A DNA stretch of 64,000 bases from NCBI GenBank assembly GCA_947168395.1, contig CAMVLT010000001.1, positions 62,001 to 126,000 of the forward strand, given 5' to 3'. The notes below the pieces were generated by a model. The model saw nothing but the letters and a program-made list of their open reading frames with translations, had not been told where the DNA came from and did no database searches. This document shows positions 51,517 through 60,157 of the stretch, one piece after another; the stretch's first letter is position 1, and each line of letters begins with the position of its first letter. Position numbers and translations under genes: made by a program. This DNA comes from an uncultured Prevotellaceae bacterium. Its GTDB lineage: Bacteria > Bacteroidota > Bacteroidia > Bacteroidales > Bacteroidaceae.

Positions 51517-52911
51517 CTATAGTTTAGCGTATAAAGTTTTTCCAGCTTCATTCTTCGGAATCTCATCGATAATCCTGACTTCGAAGGAAGAGGCGACGAG
51601 TTTCAGACGACTGACAAGCTCATCCTTCACCTGCGTTTTGTATTTCTCATCCGTGAGATAGACAATCATCTTCTCGTCAGTACCCACACAGGCGCACTCC
51701 AGTCCAGGGAACTTTCCCTTGATGATGCGCTCACATTCATCCAAGCCGACTCGCATTCCAAATAGTTTCAGGAATCTTCCCATGCGGCCTACAATATAAT
51801 AACAGCCATCCTCATCGAAATAGGCCAAGTCACCAGTATGGATAAAACCGTGACGCTCATCACCCAAAAGCAAGTCCTCACGACAACGGGCATAGCCCAT
51901 CGTCACGTTTTTCCCACGGTAGCACATCTCACCCTCCGTATTCGGAGTGGTGATGGGGTTACCGTCCATATCTATCAACGAAAGTTCTGCATTGGGCACA
52001 GCTCTTCCTATGCTGCCCACTTTCTCAATAGCCCACTTCGGAGGGAGCCAGGCCATGCGGGCCGTACACTCCGACTGTCCGTAGGTGGCAATCCACTTCT
52101 TGCCGTGGTCACGACAATACTCTGCGAACTTCAGATTCAGTTCCTTTGGCATCCGTCCCCCACCCTGCGTCAACAGCGTAAGGTCAGGCAAATCCATACG
52201 GAAGAAACGCATCAGGTTCAAAATCTCAAAACTATAGGGAACACCCGTGAAACTCGTTGCCCGCTGTTCCTTGATGAACTTCCAGAAGTTGCGGTCAGTC
52301 ATGTTCAAGTTGGTTATCAACACGGTGGCTCCCACATAGAAATGACTGAACACCATTGAGAGGCCCATCGTATAATATAATGGTAGCACCATCAAGGGAC
52401 GATCTTTCTCTGTCAGTTCAAAGAAGGTGGAGATGTTCAGGGCTGCCGCCTCGATATTCTCATACTTATGGCGCACTAACTTCGGACTTCCTGTAGAGCC
52501 ACTGGTCGGCAGCAAGTGCGACAGTTCATCATTCATCGGGCAGGCATCGTTGCCTGTCTTCATCAGTGTATAGCCATAGCAGGTGATGACCTTCTCATAG
52601 TCAAATCGATTTGCCATCCCTTCAGGCACACAGACGTATGGAGGCTGGTAGAGTTCATAAAGGCTCTTATACAGCTGTTCATCCAAATGAGCATTCAGTA
52701 TCAAGGGAACATTGGTTACACAGATATTACCTATCGTCCAAGCGATACCCCCAACATTGTTCTCCACCAATAGAAAGAACAATGAACGGGCGGGCATCAG
52801 TTTCCTCGCCTCTGACGCGAACGCCAACAATTCTCCGTATGTCAGCTTGTTATCCTGCGAATCAACCGCGGCCAAAGAATCTTTTGGCCATTTATCTAAA
52901 TTCAAAATCAT
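51517..52911 (-). CDS. Adenylate-forming acyl ligase
   Basis: 464 residues with the ANL-family core motifs: A3 LPTSGSTGSPKLVRHK, A5 IATYGQSECTARM, A7 FIHTGDLAYFDEDG, A8 GRMGRFLKLFGMRVGLDE and A10 IPKNEAGKTLY. It lacks long insertions and is near the size of acyl-CoA/acyl-ACP ligases. It would adenylate an acid and load it onto ACP-C or CoA. Its position beside ACP-C is consistent with loading ACP directly (inference). Confidence 0.88.
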   Translation of the reverse strand: MILNLDKWPKDSLAAVDSQDNKLTYGELLAFASEARKLMPARSLFFLLVENNVGGIAWTIGNICVTNVPLILNAHLDEQLYKSLYELYQPPYVCVPEGMANRFDYEKVITCYGYTLMKTGNDACPMNDELSHLLPTSGSTGSPKLVRHKYENIEAAALNISTFFELTEKDRPLMVLPLYYTMGLSMVFSHFYVGATVLITNLNMTDRNFWKFIKEQRATSFTGVPYSFEILNLMRFFRMDLPDLTLLTQGGGRMPKELNLKFAEYCRDHGKKWIATYGQSECTARMAWLPPKWAIEKVGSIGRAVPNAELSLIDMDGNPITTPNTEGEMCYRGKNVTMGYARCREDLLLGDERHGFIHTGDLAYFDEDGCYYIVGRMGRFLKLFGMRVGLDECERIIKGKFPGLECACVGTDEKMIVYLTDEKYKTQVKDELVSRLKLVASSFEVRIIDEIPKNEAGKTLYAKL

Positions 52912-52917
52912 ATTCTC

Positions 52918-52945
52918 TCACACAGATCTCACAGATCCCACAGAT
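52918..52945. repeat. CACAGATCTCACAGAT repeat left of the GxxExxY gene
   Basis: Reads CACACAGATCTCACAGATCC and CACAGATAATTT, adjacent to the stop of the GxxExxY gene at 52949. The counterpart is at 53330-53455. Confidence 0.75.
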
Positions 52946-52948
52946 AAT

Positions 52949-53320
52949 TTATAAAATGATGCGATGGATCCCGTCCTTCATGTCATTCTCTCCGAAATTA
53001 ACGAGCAGTCCGAGATGTTTGTTTGCTAATTTCAAATATGTCTTTATCTGTTTGAAGAAAACGGGCTTAAGTGTCTCTACTGATTTCAATTCTATAATGA
53101 CTTGATCATTCACAATGATATCAAGGCGTAAATCAGTTTTCAAAACACTCCCCATATACATAAGTGGAACTTGCTTCTGTCTTTCGATTTTCAGTCCACG
53201 CTGTTCCAGTTCAAAGCACAGAGTTTCCTCATACACGGACTCCAACAATCCAGGTCCTAAGACATTATAGACATCAAAGATTGCACCACGAATCTGGTAA
53301 GTTATCTCATTGTCTGTCAT
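52949..53320 (-). CDS. GxxExxY-family protein
   Basis: 123 residues. The name motif is visible (GLLESVY), with VPLMYMGSVLKTDLRLDIIV, IIELKSVETLKP (Asp and Glu-x-Lys of a PD-(D/E)XK-like fold) and the closing LGLLVNFGE. Complete and within the usual length of about 120-130. The family is widespread and unassigned. It is inserted between the SDR and ligase genes and is bracketed by CACAGATCTCACAGAT-type repeats, so it looks like a mobile insertion into the acyl module. Confidence 0.85.
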   Translation of the reverse strand: MTDNEITYQIRGAIFDVYNVLGPGLLESVYEETLCFELEQRGLKIERQKQVPLMYMGSVLKTDLRLDIIVNDQVIIELKSVETLKPVFFKQIKTYLKLANKHLGLLVNFGENDMKDGIHRIIL

Positions 53321-53329
53321 ACTCTTGCG

Positions 53330-53455
53330 TCACACAGATTTTACAGATAATTATTTCGCACACAGATCTCACAAATCACACAGATAATCATTTGTTTTGC
53401 ACACAGATTTCATAAATCATACTAAAAAATCTGAGAGATCTGTGAGATCTGTGTG
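53330..53455. repeat. CACAGATCTCACAAAT / GAGATCTGTGTG repeats right of the GxxExxY gene
   Basis: Several CACACAGAT units then complementary ATCTGTGAGATCTGTGTG at the right end, just before the SDR stop at 53457. Part of the same interspersed family as 48458, 51457 and 52918. Confidence 0.8.
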
Positions 53456-53456
53456 A

Positions 53457-54215
53457 CTATATAGACGCGCAGCCGTCCACCCCGAGTATCTGCCCGGAGA
53501 TGTAACTGGCTCTATCGGAAGCTAAGAAAGCACAAGCATTGGCAACATCCTCGGGAGTGCCTAAACGTCCTAACCCTATCCGTGAGATACGCTGGTCTAT
53601 CTTCGCGCCGTCGCTTTCATACAGCTCAGCGAAGCGTTCGGTCTTTACGATGCCTGGTGCCACTGCGTTTACACGGATGCCCTGTGGAGCCAGTTCCTTA
53701 GCGGCCGACTTGGTGAATGACATAATAGCACCCTTAGTTGCCGAATAGGCCGACTGACCAGGTGAGCCAAGTACAGCCGTCACCGATGCGATGTTCACGA
53801 TGGAGCCGCCACCAGTGCGAGCCATCAACCGGGAACAGAGCTGCACCAGTTCGATGACCGCAATCACATTGATGCGGAACATCAGCTCCGTCTCCTGACG
53901 CACTATCATACCTATTTTCTTATTAAAAACAACCCCAGCATTGTTCACCAAAGCATCAATACGTTTTTCCGCCTTAAAGATAGCCATGAGGTTATTCTTC
54001 ACTGCTGTGGCATCCGCCACATCGAAGTACATTGGAACAATACGGGTATCGTTGCGCTCCGCACACACCTTGGCCCATTCATCCATGGAGCCTTCACGTA
54101 AATCACAAGCATAGACAACAGCACCGTCAGATGCGAACCGCTCTGCAATGCCCTTGCCTATGCCTTGTGCAGCACCAGTAATGATGCATACTTTATTATG
54201 CAACAATCTCTGCAT
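53457..54215 (-). CDS. SDR-family reductase (FabG-like)
   Basis: 252 residues from MQRLLHNKVCIITGAAQGIG. Classical SDR: Rossmann TGAAQGIGKGIA, NNAG (as LVNNAGVVFN), catalytic Ser in VNIASVTAV and YSATK. The NAPGIVKTERF region and GQILGVDG at the end match 3-oxoacyl-ACP reductases. It could reduce the beta-keto group made by the KASIII enzymes. It starts 2 bases downstream of the second SDR stop, so translation may be coupled. Confidence 0.88.
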   Translation of the reverse strand: MQRLLHNKVCIITGAAQGIGKGIAERFASDGAVVYACDLREGSMDEWAKVCAERNDTRIVPMYFDVADATAVKNNLMAIFKAEKRIDALVNNAGVVFNKKIGMIVRQETELMFRINVIAVIELVQLCSRLMARTGGGSIVNIASVTAVLGSPGQSAYSATKGAIMSFTKSAAKELAPQGIRVNAVAPGIVKTERFAELYESDGAKIDQRISRIGLGRLGTPEDVANACAFLASDRASYISGQILGVDGCASI

Positions 54216-54217
54216 CC

Positions 54218-54976
54218 TCACCTCAAAATTACGCCACCATCAACAACCAATGTGTGACCAGTCACCCATGAGGAGGCATCGGAAAGAAGATAAATGATAG
54301 CATGAGCTATATCTTCAGGTTTACCAAAACGTCCCAATGGGTAGGCACTCACATTCTTTTTAAGATCTTCTTCCGAGATTGTCCCGGCAGAGAGAATGTT
54401 GGTTGCTACAAATCCGGGGTTTACACTATTACTCCGAATTCCTATGGATGCCATCTCAAGAGCCATACCTTTCATGAATGCATTCAGGCCGCCCTTTGAT
54501 ACCCCATACATGGTGTTACCTACTGTTGAAATCATCACGCCTCCAATAGAGGATGTGAAAACGACAGAACTTCCTCTGGTAATCTTTTTCTTCTTCAAAA
54601 GACGCTGAGCCAATAGAATAGGCCCCAACATATTAACGTTCAACACCTCAGTAAGATCATCTTTATTGATGAACTTGACTGGCAAGGTTTTTACAATACC
54701 AGCATTTAAAGAGACTCCATCAAGGTGGGGCAGTTCATCTACTAATGCATTGACTCCTTCTTCGGAAGAAAGATCAGCAAGAACCATTTGGTGAGTTTGG
54801 CCGCCATTAGTGTCAAGACTATCCATTGTGGCCTGAAGGCGTTCCTCATTACGAGCAGTAATAATAACACTCGCTCCCATCTTGGAGCACTCAATGGCTG
54901 TAGTCCTGCCAATACCTGATGACGCACCAGTTACCAGAACAGTCTTACCTTCTAATGAAAATGGATTATACGACAT
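54218..54976 (-). CDS. SDR-family reductase
   Basis: 252 residues from MSYNPFSLEGKTVLVTGASS, overlapping KAS-B by 11 bases. Rossmann VTGASSGIGRTTA, a variant NAG (VSLNAG), VVFTSSIGG and YGVSKGG. Ends HTLVVDGGVILR. It resembles FabG-type enzymes and probably reduces a keto-acyl or keto-sugar. Two different SDRs in one cluster suggest either two reduction steps or different substrates. Confidence 0.85.
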   Translation of the reverse strand: MSYNPFSLEGKTVLVTGASSGIGRTTAIECSKMGASVIITARNEERLQATMDSLDTNGGQTHQMVLADLSSEEGVNALVDELPHLDGVSLNAGIVKTLPVKFINKDDLTEVLNVNMLGPILLAQRLLKKKKITRGSSVVFTSSIGGVMISTVGNTMYGVSKGGLNAFMKGMALEMASIGIRSNSVNPGFVATNILSAGTISEEDLKKNVSAYPLGRFGKPEDIAHAIIYLLSDASSWVTGHTLVVDGGVILR

Positions 54977-56057
54977 GTACTTTATCTGTTTCTTCGTCCG
55001 AGACTTCAACAAGGTCGGAAATTACAACGTTGTTTGTCTTAAAAGCGACTGTACCCCAAGACAAGCCGACACCAAAGCCGCAGCAAATAAAGGAAGTCTC
55101 TTTATCCTCAATCTTGCCATTCAACTCTGAAACTATTGTCATTGGAATACTACCACCATTTGTATTGCCAAAATGGTACATACTGGAAGGAACCTTCTCC
55201 TTGGGCAACTTCAGCTTCTTAGCTATCATGTCGTTCATCTTCATGTTAGCCTGATGGAATACGAAATAGTCGGCATCCAAATAGTTGAATCCATAACGCT
55301 CACCCAACTTCTTAACAGACTTCGGAGCTGTGGTGATACCAAATGAGAACACATCCATACCCTTCATGCGAGCAGCCAAACGATGCGTTTCGGATCCTTC
55401 AAACTCATAATTTTCGAAACTGTTTACAGTAACAGGATTACGTGATCCTCCATCTGGTGTGATAATAGCATCAAAGCCACTTCCGTCAGTACCAAAATGG
55501 AACTGCATGGCAGGAGCACCTTCTTGATACTCGAGGGCTGTCACAGTGCCTGCACTACCAAATAAAGGATTCAAACGACGTACAGCAGTCTTTGCCCGTC
55601 CTTTGGCATCGCCACACAGGACCAAAACCTTTTTAAGCCCTCCACTACTAACGAGTGAGGCTCCAATATTCAAGCCATACACCCAGCCAGAACATCCCAA
55701 GGAGATGTCTGCGGTATAACACTCTTTGCTCAGTCCTAAACGATCTTGAAGAATACAAGACGTTGCAGGCAGGATATAATCTGGGGTCTGAGAAACAAAG
55801 ATGATCCCCTCAATTTCACTTTTCTCCCAGCCAAGGTCAGCAATCAATTTCTCAGCAGCAGCATAACACAAGTCGGAGGTCGTCAATTCAAAACTATAAC
55901 GGCGTTCCAAAACGCCGGTTGTCTTCACGAAATCTTCCGGAGCATAATCGCTCGACACTTTGTCATATTCAGTAGGATGGAGATTGTTACCAATATTCTT
56001 AGGGACACCGGCAGAGATACCGGCAATCTTAACATTCTTAAACTCGAAAAATGCCAT
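54966..56057 (-). CDS. KASIII-like protein (KAS-B)
   Basis: 363 residues from MAFFEFKNVKIAGISAGVP. Catalytic Cys near 118 in ISLGCSGWVYG, His in FVFHQANMKMND and Asn in HFGNTNGGSIP. It closely resembles KAS-A (shared stretches ADISLGCSGWVYGL-like, FSFGITTAPKSVKKL). The gene lies directly after ACP-B (2 bases) in transcription order, implying a KAS/ACP pair duplicated with ACP-A and KAS-A. Confidence 0.9.
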   Translation of the reverse strand: MAFFEFKNVKIAGISAGVPKNIGNNLHPTEYDKVSSDYAPEDFVKTTGVLERRYSFELTTSDLCYAAAEKLIADLGWEKSEIEGIIFVSQTPDYILPATSCILQDRLGLSKECYTADISLGCSGWVYGLNIGASLVSSGGLKKVLVLCGDAKGRAKTAVRRLNPLFGSAGTVTALEYQEGAPAMQFHFGTDGSGFDAIITPDGGSRNPVTVNSFENYEFEGSETHRLAARMKGMDVFSFGITTAPKSVKKLGERYGFNYLDADYFVFHQANMKMNDMIAKKLKLPKEKVPSSMYHFGNTNGGSIPMTIVSELNGKIEDKETSFICCGFGVGLSWGTVAFKTNNVVISDLVEVSDEETDKVHVV

Positions 56058-56059
56058 AA

Positions 56060-56290
56060 TTACAATTTCGACTTAACAGTATTAAACAAATCCTCAACTG
56101 TGCTGGCATTTCGGATGTCATCACCTTTCAGTGTCACCTCATACTCCTCGTCGGCCATAGCAATGACGGAAAGGGCAATCAGTGAAGACCACTCATCCAA
56201 CTCCTTAAACACGGTGTCTGCCTTAATCTCACTTGCGTCAGTGTCATCGAACTGAGCCGCAAAATTCTCAATAAAATCTTTTAATTCCAT
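56060..56290 (-). CDS. Acyl carrier protein (ACP-B)
   Basis: 76 residues. Ser36 in LDEWSSLIAL is the expected phosphopantetheine site. It differs from ACP-A at only four residues (51, 63, 69 and 76). It is followed after 2 bases by KAS-B, so it is probably that enzyme's carrier. The near-identity with ACP-A points to a recent duplication or gene conversion. Confidence 0.9.
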   Translation of the reverse strand: MELKDFIENFAAQFDDTDASEIKADTVFKELDEWSSLIALSVIAMADEEYEVTLKGDDIRNASTVEDLFNTVKSKL

Positions 56291-56315
56291 AATTGTGTCA
56301 TCTTATAATAATAAA

Positions 56316-57356
56316 TTATTCTTCAACTTCTACTAAATCCGAAATAATAATACCGTTAACATCCAAAGCAACTGTACCCCATGACAAGCCTACCCCAAAA
56401 CCACAACATAGCAACTTTACGGTTCCATTTGAGCATGCATCTTTTAATTGAGTAGCAATTGTCAGTGGAATAGATGCTGATGAAGTATTACCATAATTCC
56501 ACATAGATGAAGGAACTCTATCTATCGGAAATTTTAACTTCTTGGCTATCATATTATTCATCTTCATATTTGCCTGATGAAGTACTAAATAGTCATAAGA
56601 AGAATAGTCGAATCCGAAATGCTCGGCTAACTTTTTAACAGATTTAGGAGCCGTGGTAATACCAAACGAAAACACATCCATACCCTTCATTCTCGACTGT
56701 AATGGTGTATATTCCCTGCCATCAATTTCCTGAGGAACAAAGGACGAAGGAGTTATCTGGTTCCTGGCGCCACCATCAGGAATGATAATGGCATCGTATC
56801 CACTTCCGTCAGTGCCAAGATGGAAACACATCTCGTTTTCTTCTTCATTATACTCCAAAGCAGTTACTGTCGCTGCAAAACCAAACAATGGATCTTTGAA
56901 CTCCACCCGACGCCGTGCATCTCCACAGATTAGGAGGCATCTTCTAAGGTTACCATTACTCATCATACTAACAAGTGAAGACAAGCCATAAACCCATCCG
57001 GAGCATCCTAAGGATATATCCATTGCCATACACTCCTTAGTAAGTCCGAGTCTGTCTTGCAAAATACAAGATGTGGCTGGAACAATATAGTCGCCATGCT
57101 GAGTAACCACCACAAGGCCATCAACAGTGGACTTCTCCCAGCCCAAATCATCAAGCAACTGATTAGCTGCAGGAACAGCCAAATCAGAAACAGTCAGTTC
57201 TCCGATTCTCCGTTCTTTGACACCAGTAACCTCAACAAAAGAAGCCGCATCGTAATCCTTCGAAATATCCGCAACGTCTAAATTACAAACTTTACGTTTG
57301 GGGACACCAACAGACATTCCCGCAACACGAACATTCCTGTAGCTAAGAAAAGCCAT
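56316..57356 (-). CDS. KASIII-like protein (KAS-A)
   Basis: 346 residues from MAFLSYRNVRVAGMSVGVP. Catalytic Cys near 118 in ISLGCSGWVYG, His in LVLHQANMKMNN and Asn in NYGNTSSASIP. Unlike housekeeping FabH, which serves the whole cell, three such genes in a glycan cluster suggest a dedicated role. It follows ACP-A by 9 bases. Substrate unknown. Confidence 0.9.
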   Translation of the reverse strand: MAFLSYRNVRVAGMSVGVPKRKVCNLDVADISKDYDAASFVEVTGVKERRIGELTVSDLAVPAANQLLDDLGWEKSTVDGLVVVTQHGDYIVPATSCILQDRLGLTKECMAMDISLGCSGWVYGLSSLVSMMSNGNLRRCLLICGDARRRVEFKDPLFGFAATVTALEYNEEENEMCFHLGTDGSGYDAIIIPDGGARNQITPSSFVPQEIDGREYTPLQSRMKGMDVFSFGITTAPKSVKKLAEHFGFDYSSYDYLVLHQANMKMNNMIAKKLKFPIDRVPSSMWNYGNTSSASIPLTIATQLKDACSNGTVKLLCCGFGVGLSWGTVALDVNGIIISDLVEVEE

Positions 57357-57365
57357 CTTTTATGA

Positions 57366-57596
57366 TTATGCCTTAGACTTTACTGTATTATACAAATCTT
57401 CTACAGTGTTAGCATTACGGATGTCATCACCTTTCAGCGTCACATCATACTCCTCATCGGCCATAGCAATGACAGAAAGAGCAATCAATGAAGACCACTC
57501 ATCCAACTCCTTAAACACGGTGTCTGCCTTAATCTCACTTGCGTCAGTGTCATCGAACTGAGCTGCAAAATTCTCAATAAAATCTTTTAATTCCAT
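57366..57596 (-). CDS. Acyl carrier protein (ACP-A)
   Basis: 76 residues starting MELKDFIENFAAQFDDTDAS; Ser36 site in EWSSLIAL. First acyl-module gene to be transcribed, 5 bases after the glycosyltransferase stop. Residues 1-50 are identical to ACP-B. Confidence 0.9.
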   Translation of the reverse strand: MELKDFIENFAAQFDDTDASEIKADTVFKELDEWSSLIALSVIAMADEEYDVTLKGDDIRNANTVEDLYNTVKSKA

Positions 57597-57601
57597 AATA
57601 C

Positions 57602-58759
57602 TTAACTTACTTTATTATTTAACAATTGATTATATACACTTAATATTTGATCGGCAATAATATCCTGAGAGAAATGGTCATGACAAAACTGGCGGATATT
57701 TTCTGAATTATACTCCTGATGATGTTCCGTCATATATTTCATAGCCTCAGCCAATTCTGTTACATTTTCTTTTTCTACAAGTATTCCGTGTTCTGGACGT
57801 AAAAAGGTCTCAGGCCCCCCACTCCTTGTCGCAATGACAGGTAGTCCTTTTGCCATTGCCTCAATCACAACTATGGCAAAAGTCTCTAAACGACTTGAAA
57901 GAACAAAGCAGTCAGAAGTACATAACAAATCACTTACTTCATCGGGAGGAATTGTACCCAGCAAATGAATTTGATCAGAAAGATGGTAATCAGCTATCCT
58001 ACTTTCAATAAAAGGTCTATCAGGACCATCGCCAACAATATCCAAGGATACCGATTTCGGGAAATGAGCCTGGGCAAATGCATCAACCAGTATGTCAAAT
58101 CCCTTATTCCTATTCGTCCGAAATGCGCCACAAGCTATAAATCTAAAGGTGTTGTCGTTACGTTCAACTCTAAAAGATTTAAAGAACTGGTCACTCACCA
58201 TATTGTTAATAACAATACTATTGACATTGAAATTCCGTTTCAAAGAATCGGACAAAGCTTGAGACACACAGATCACACGGTCTGCTCGATGATACACGAA
58301 CGATATTTGTTTCAGCCATTCGGGAATCTCTGTTCTATTCATTGCTGTCCAATGCTCTGTAATAACAAAGGGCAAATGATATTCATCCTTCACAAATGAG
58401 ACAGGAGAAGCAACACTTACAATGTGGGCATGAACCACGTCTGGCATTCCCTTTTCACTTACATATTTCTTAAAGGCCTGTCTGTATGCTCTATCTGCTA
58501 CCCAAGCATTCAACTTTGGCGTAGACCAAAAACGAGTGGAGAAACGGATTCTTGTGCATAAATACACATCGACTCCATCTACTACCCGATGAGAAATCAT
58601 GCCTCTGCTGAATATATGAAGAAAGGACTTAAGACTAATGGATATGACTGAGACCTGACAACCCTTAGCAGCCAATGCTTTTGCCTGGACTGCTTCATAG
58701 TTGCCAGACATAATATCTGTTTCGGATGGGAAACCCCTGGTGACAAACAGGACTTTCAT
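57602..58759 (-). CDS. Glycosyltransferase family 4
   Basis: 385 residues with GT-B fold, starting MKVLFVTRGFPSETDIMSGN. The C-terminal GT4 motif is SRLETFAIVVIEAMAKGLPVIATRSGGPETFL (E-x7-E pattern), preceded by FRFIACGAFRTNRNKGFDILVDAF. It would extend the lipid-linked oligosaccharide in the cytoplasm. It follows the polymerase by 25 bases. Confidence 0.9.
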   Translation of the reverse strand: MKVLFVTRGFPSETDIMSGNYEAVQAKALAAKGCQVSVISISLKSFLHIFSRGMISHRVVDGVDVYLCTRIRFSTRFWSTPKLNAWVADRAYRQAFKKYVSEKGMPDVVHAHIVSVASPVSFVKDEYHLPFVITEHWTAMNRTEIPEWLKQISFVYHRADRVICVSQALSDSLKRNFNVNSIVINNMVSDQFFKSFRVERNDNTFRFIACGAFRTNRNKGFDILVDAFAQAHFPKSVSLDIVGDGPDRPFIESRIADYHLSDQIHLLGTIPPDEVSDLLCTSDCFVLSSRLETFAIVVIEAMAKGLPVIATRSGGPETFLRPEHGILVEKENVTELAEAMKYMTEHHQEYNSENIRQFCHDHFSQDIIADQILSVYNQLLNNKVS

Positions 58760-58784
58760 ATTGTACTACATCAAAGAATTATAA

Positions 58785-60149
58785 TTATCCAGCGCTTTGA
58801 AGCTCCATATTTGCTACAAGCTGTTCTTCTTGTTTTTTAGAAATGCCATACGCTATAGTACAAGAAAGACATACGAACAACAACGTTAAAGGACGGACAC
58901 CGGTCATGATAATCGACAACAGATAGCCAATAAAGACGTATCTTATCGTGTTCCCATCAGTTTTTTCGTTTCTGAACAACTTATAAATATAAAAAGCTAT
59001 AAAAAAGAAAAAAAAGAGGCCAAACCATCCTCGTTCTACCAAATACAGCAATAGAACACTTTCAAATCCAAGCAAATCTGGGTGTAAAGCATTATGTATA
59101 TATATATAATAATCTCTATAACCATATCCCCGACCAAAAATAGGATTATCGTCTATTTCTTCTATAGCTGCATCAAATTGGTTTAATCTCATTTCCATAG
59201 AGGAGCCATCAATCTTATTCTCATATTGTTTTTGGTCATCCCAAAATTGAAGACTTGCAACAAATGGTTCTATATCCCTATTAAACTGTTTCCACTGCTT
59301 GTCTGGCACAAAACTGATGGCTACTGCTACACCCGCTAAAAACAAAGCGAATTTACGCAAATTCGATCCAATATTACTTTTAAAGCTTAAGAAAAGGATA
59401 ATAATCATAGGTGCCATAGCTCCTCTTGAACCAGACAAAACAATAAGACTACATATCAAAAAGGCAAATATGAACTTAAGCATAAGTTTCCCCTTCATCA
59501 AAAAGAGCGGAAGCATCACCAACATATATTGTCCCAATGACAGCGGATGCCGATAAACCGTTTGGGCACGAAAACTCATACCCCCTCGTTCAGAATCAAT
59601 CATATCAGTAATAAACTGATTGTCATCTTCACCCAAGAGAATATAAAGGGGCATGCCCGCAGGATTAATACCCACTAACACCTCAAAGAAAACACAATAT
59701 ACAATGTTAAAGACAATCGCCCAACAAATAAAACGTCTTAATGTAAATGCAGATTTCCCTTCACTTTTAACAAGTAAAAAAGTTTGTAAGGCAAAAAGCA
59801 GCATAACAATCTCCTCGAACACACGTATGAATTGCACATTTAGTGGTACTGTCTGAGACAATAGCACAATCGTAACAGAGACAAAAAGATATGCAATGAT
59901 TGCTTTTTGATTTCCCGTGAAAAAGTCCTTCCAATACATTCTTCGCTCTTCAAATCGCATTTCAGAAACCACAGAGCCAAACAACAGAATTGTTTCCATG
60001 GATAATCGCATTTTAATTGTTTGTTCCAAAATAATAGTTGGAACAAACAATAGTGTTAGCCATACCAAATAGACGCCCTTTTTATAGGACATCAGACTAA
60101 CAGAAGCAACGAAAAAGATATACAGAACAAGGAACCCCTTCATAGCCAT
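58785..60149 (-). CDS. wzy: O-antigen polymerase/ligase-like membrane protein (Wzy)
   Basis: 454 residues with about eleven membrane segments and a long periplasmic loop (about residues 295-345) containing GRGYGYRDYYIYIHN. The RGAMAPMI and H-N-x-x-x features suit the Wzy_C/O-antigen ligase superfamily. It probably polymerises flipped repeat units in the periplasm. Identity as polymerase rather than ligase rests on its place beside a flippase gene. Confidence 0.82.
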   Translation of the reverse strand: MAMKGFLVLYIFFVASVSLMSYKKGVYLVWLTLLFVPTIILEQTIKMRLSMETILLFGSVVSEMRFEERRMYWKDFFTGNQKAIIAYLFVSVTIVLLSQTVPLNVQFIRVFEEIVMLLFALQTFLLVKSEGKSAFTLRRFICWAIVFNIVYCVFFEVLVGINPAGMPLYILLGEDDNQFITDMIDSERGGMSFRAQTVYRHPLSLGQYMLVMLPLFLMKGKLMLKFIFAFLICSLIVLSGSRGAMAPMIIILFLSFKSNIGSNLRKFALFLAGVAVAISFVPDKQWKQFNRDIEPFVASLQFWDDQKQYENKIDGSSMEMRLNQFDAAIEEIDDNPIFGRGYGYRDYYIYIHNALHPDLLGFESVLLLYLVERGWFGLFFFFFIAFYIYKLFRNEKTDGNTIRYVFIGYLLSIIMTGVRPLTLLFVCLSCTIAYGISKKQEEQLVANMELQSAG

Positions 60150-60157
60150 TCTTTAAC

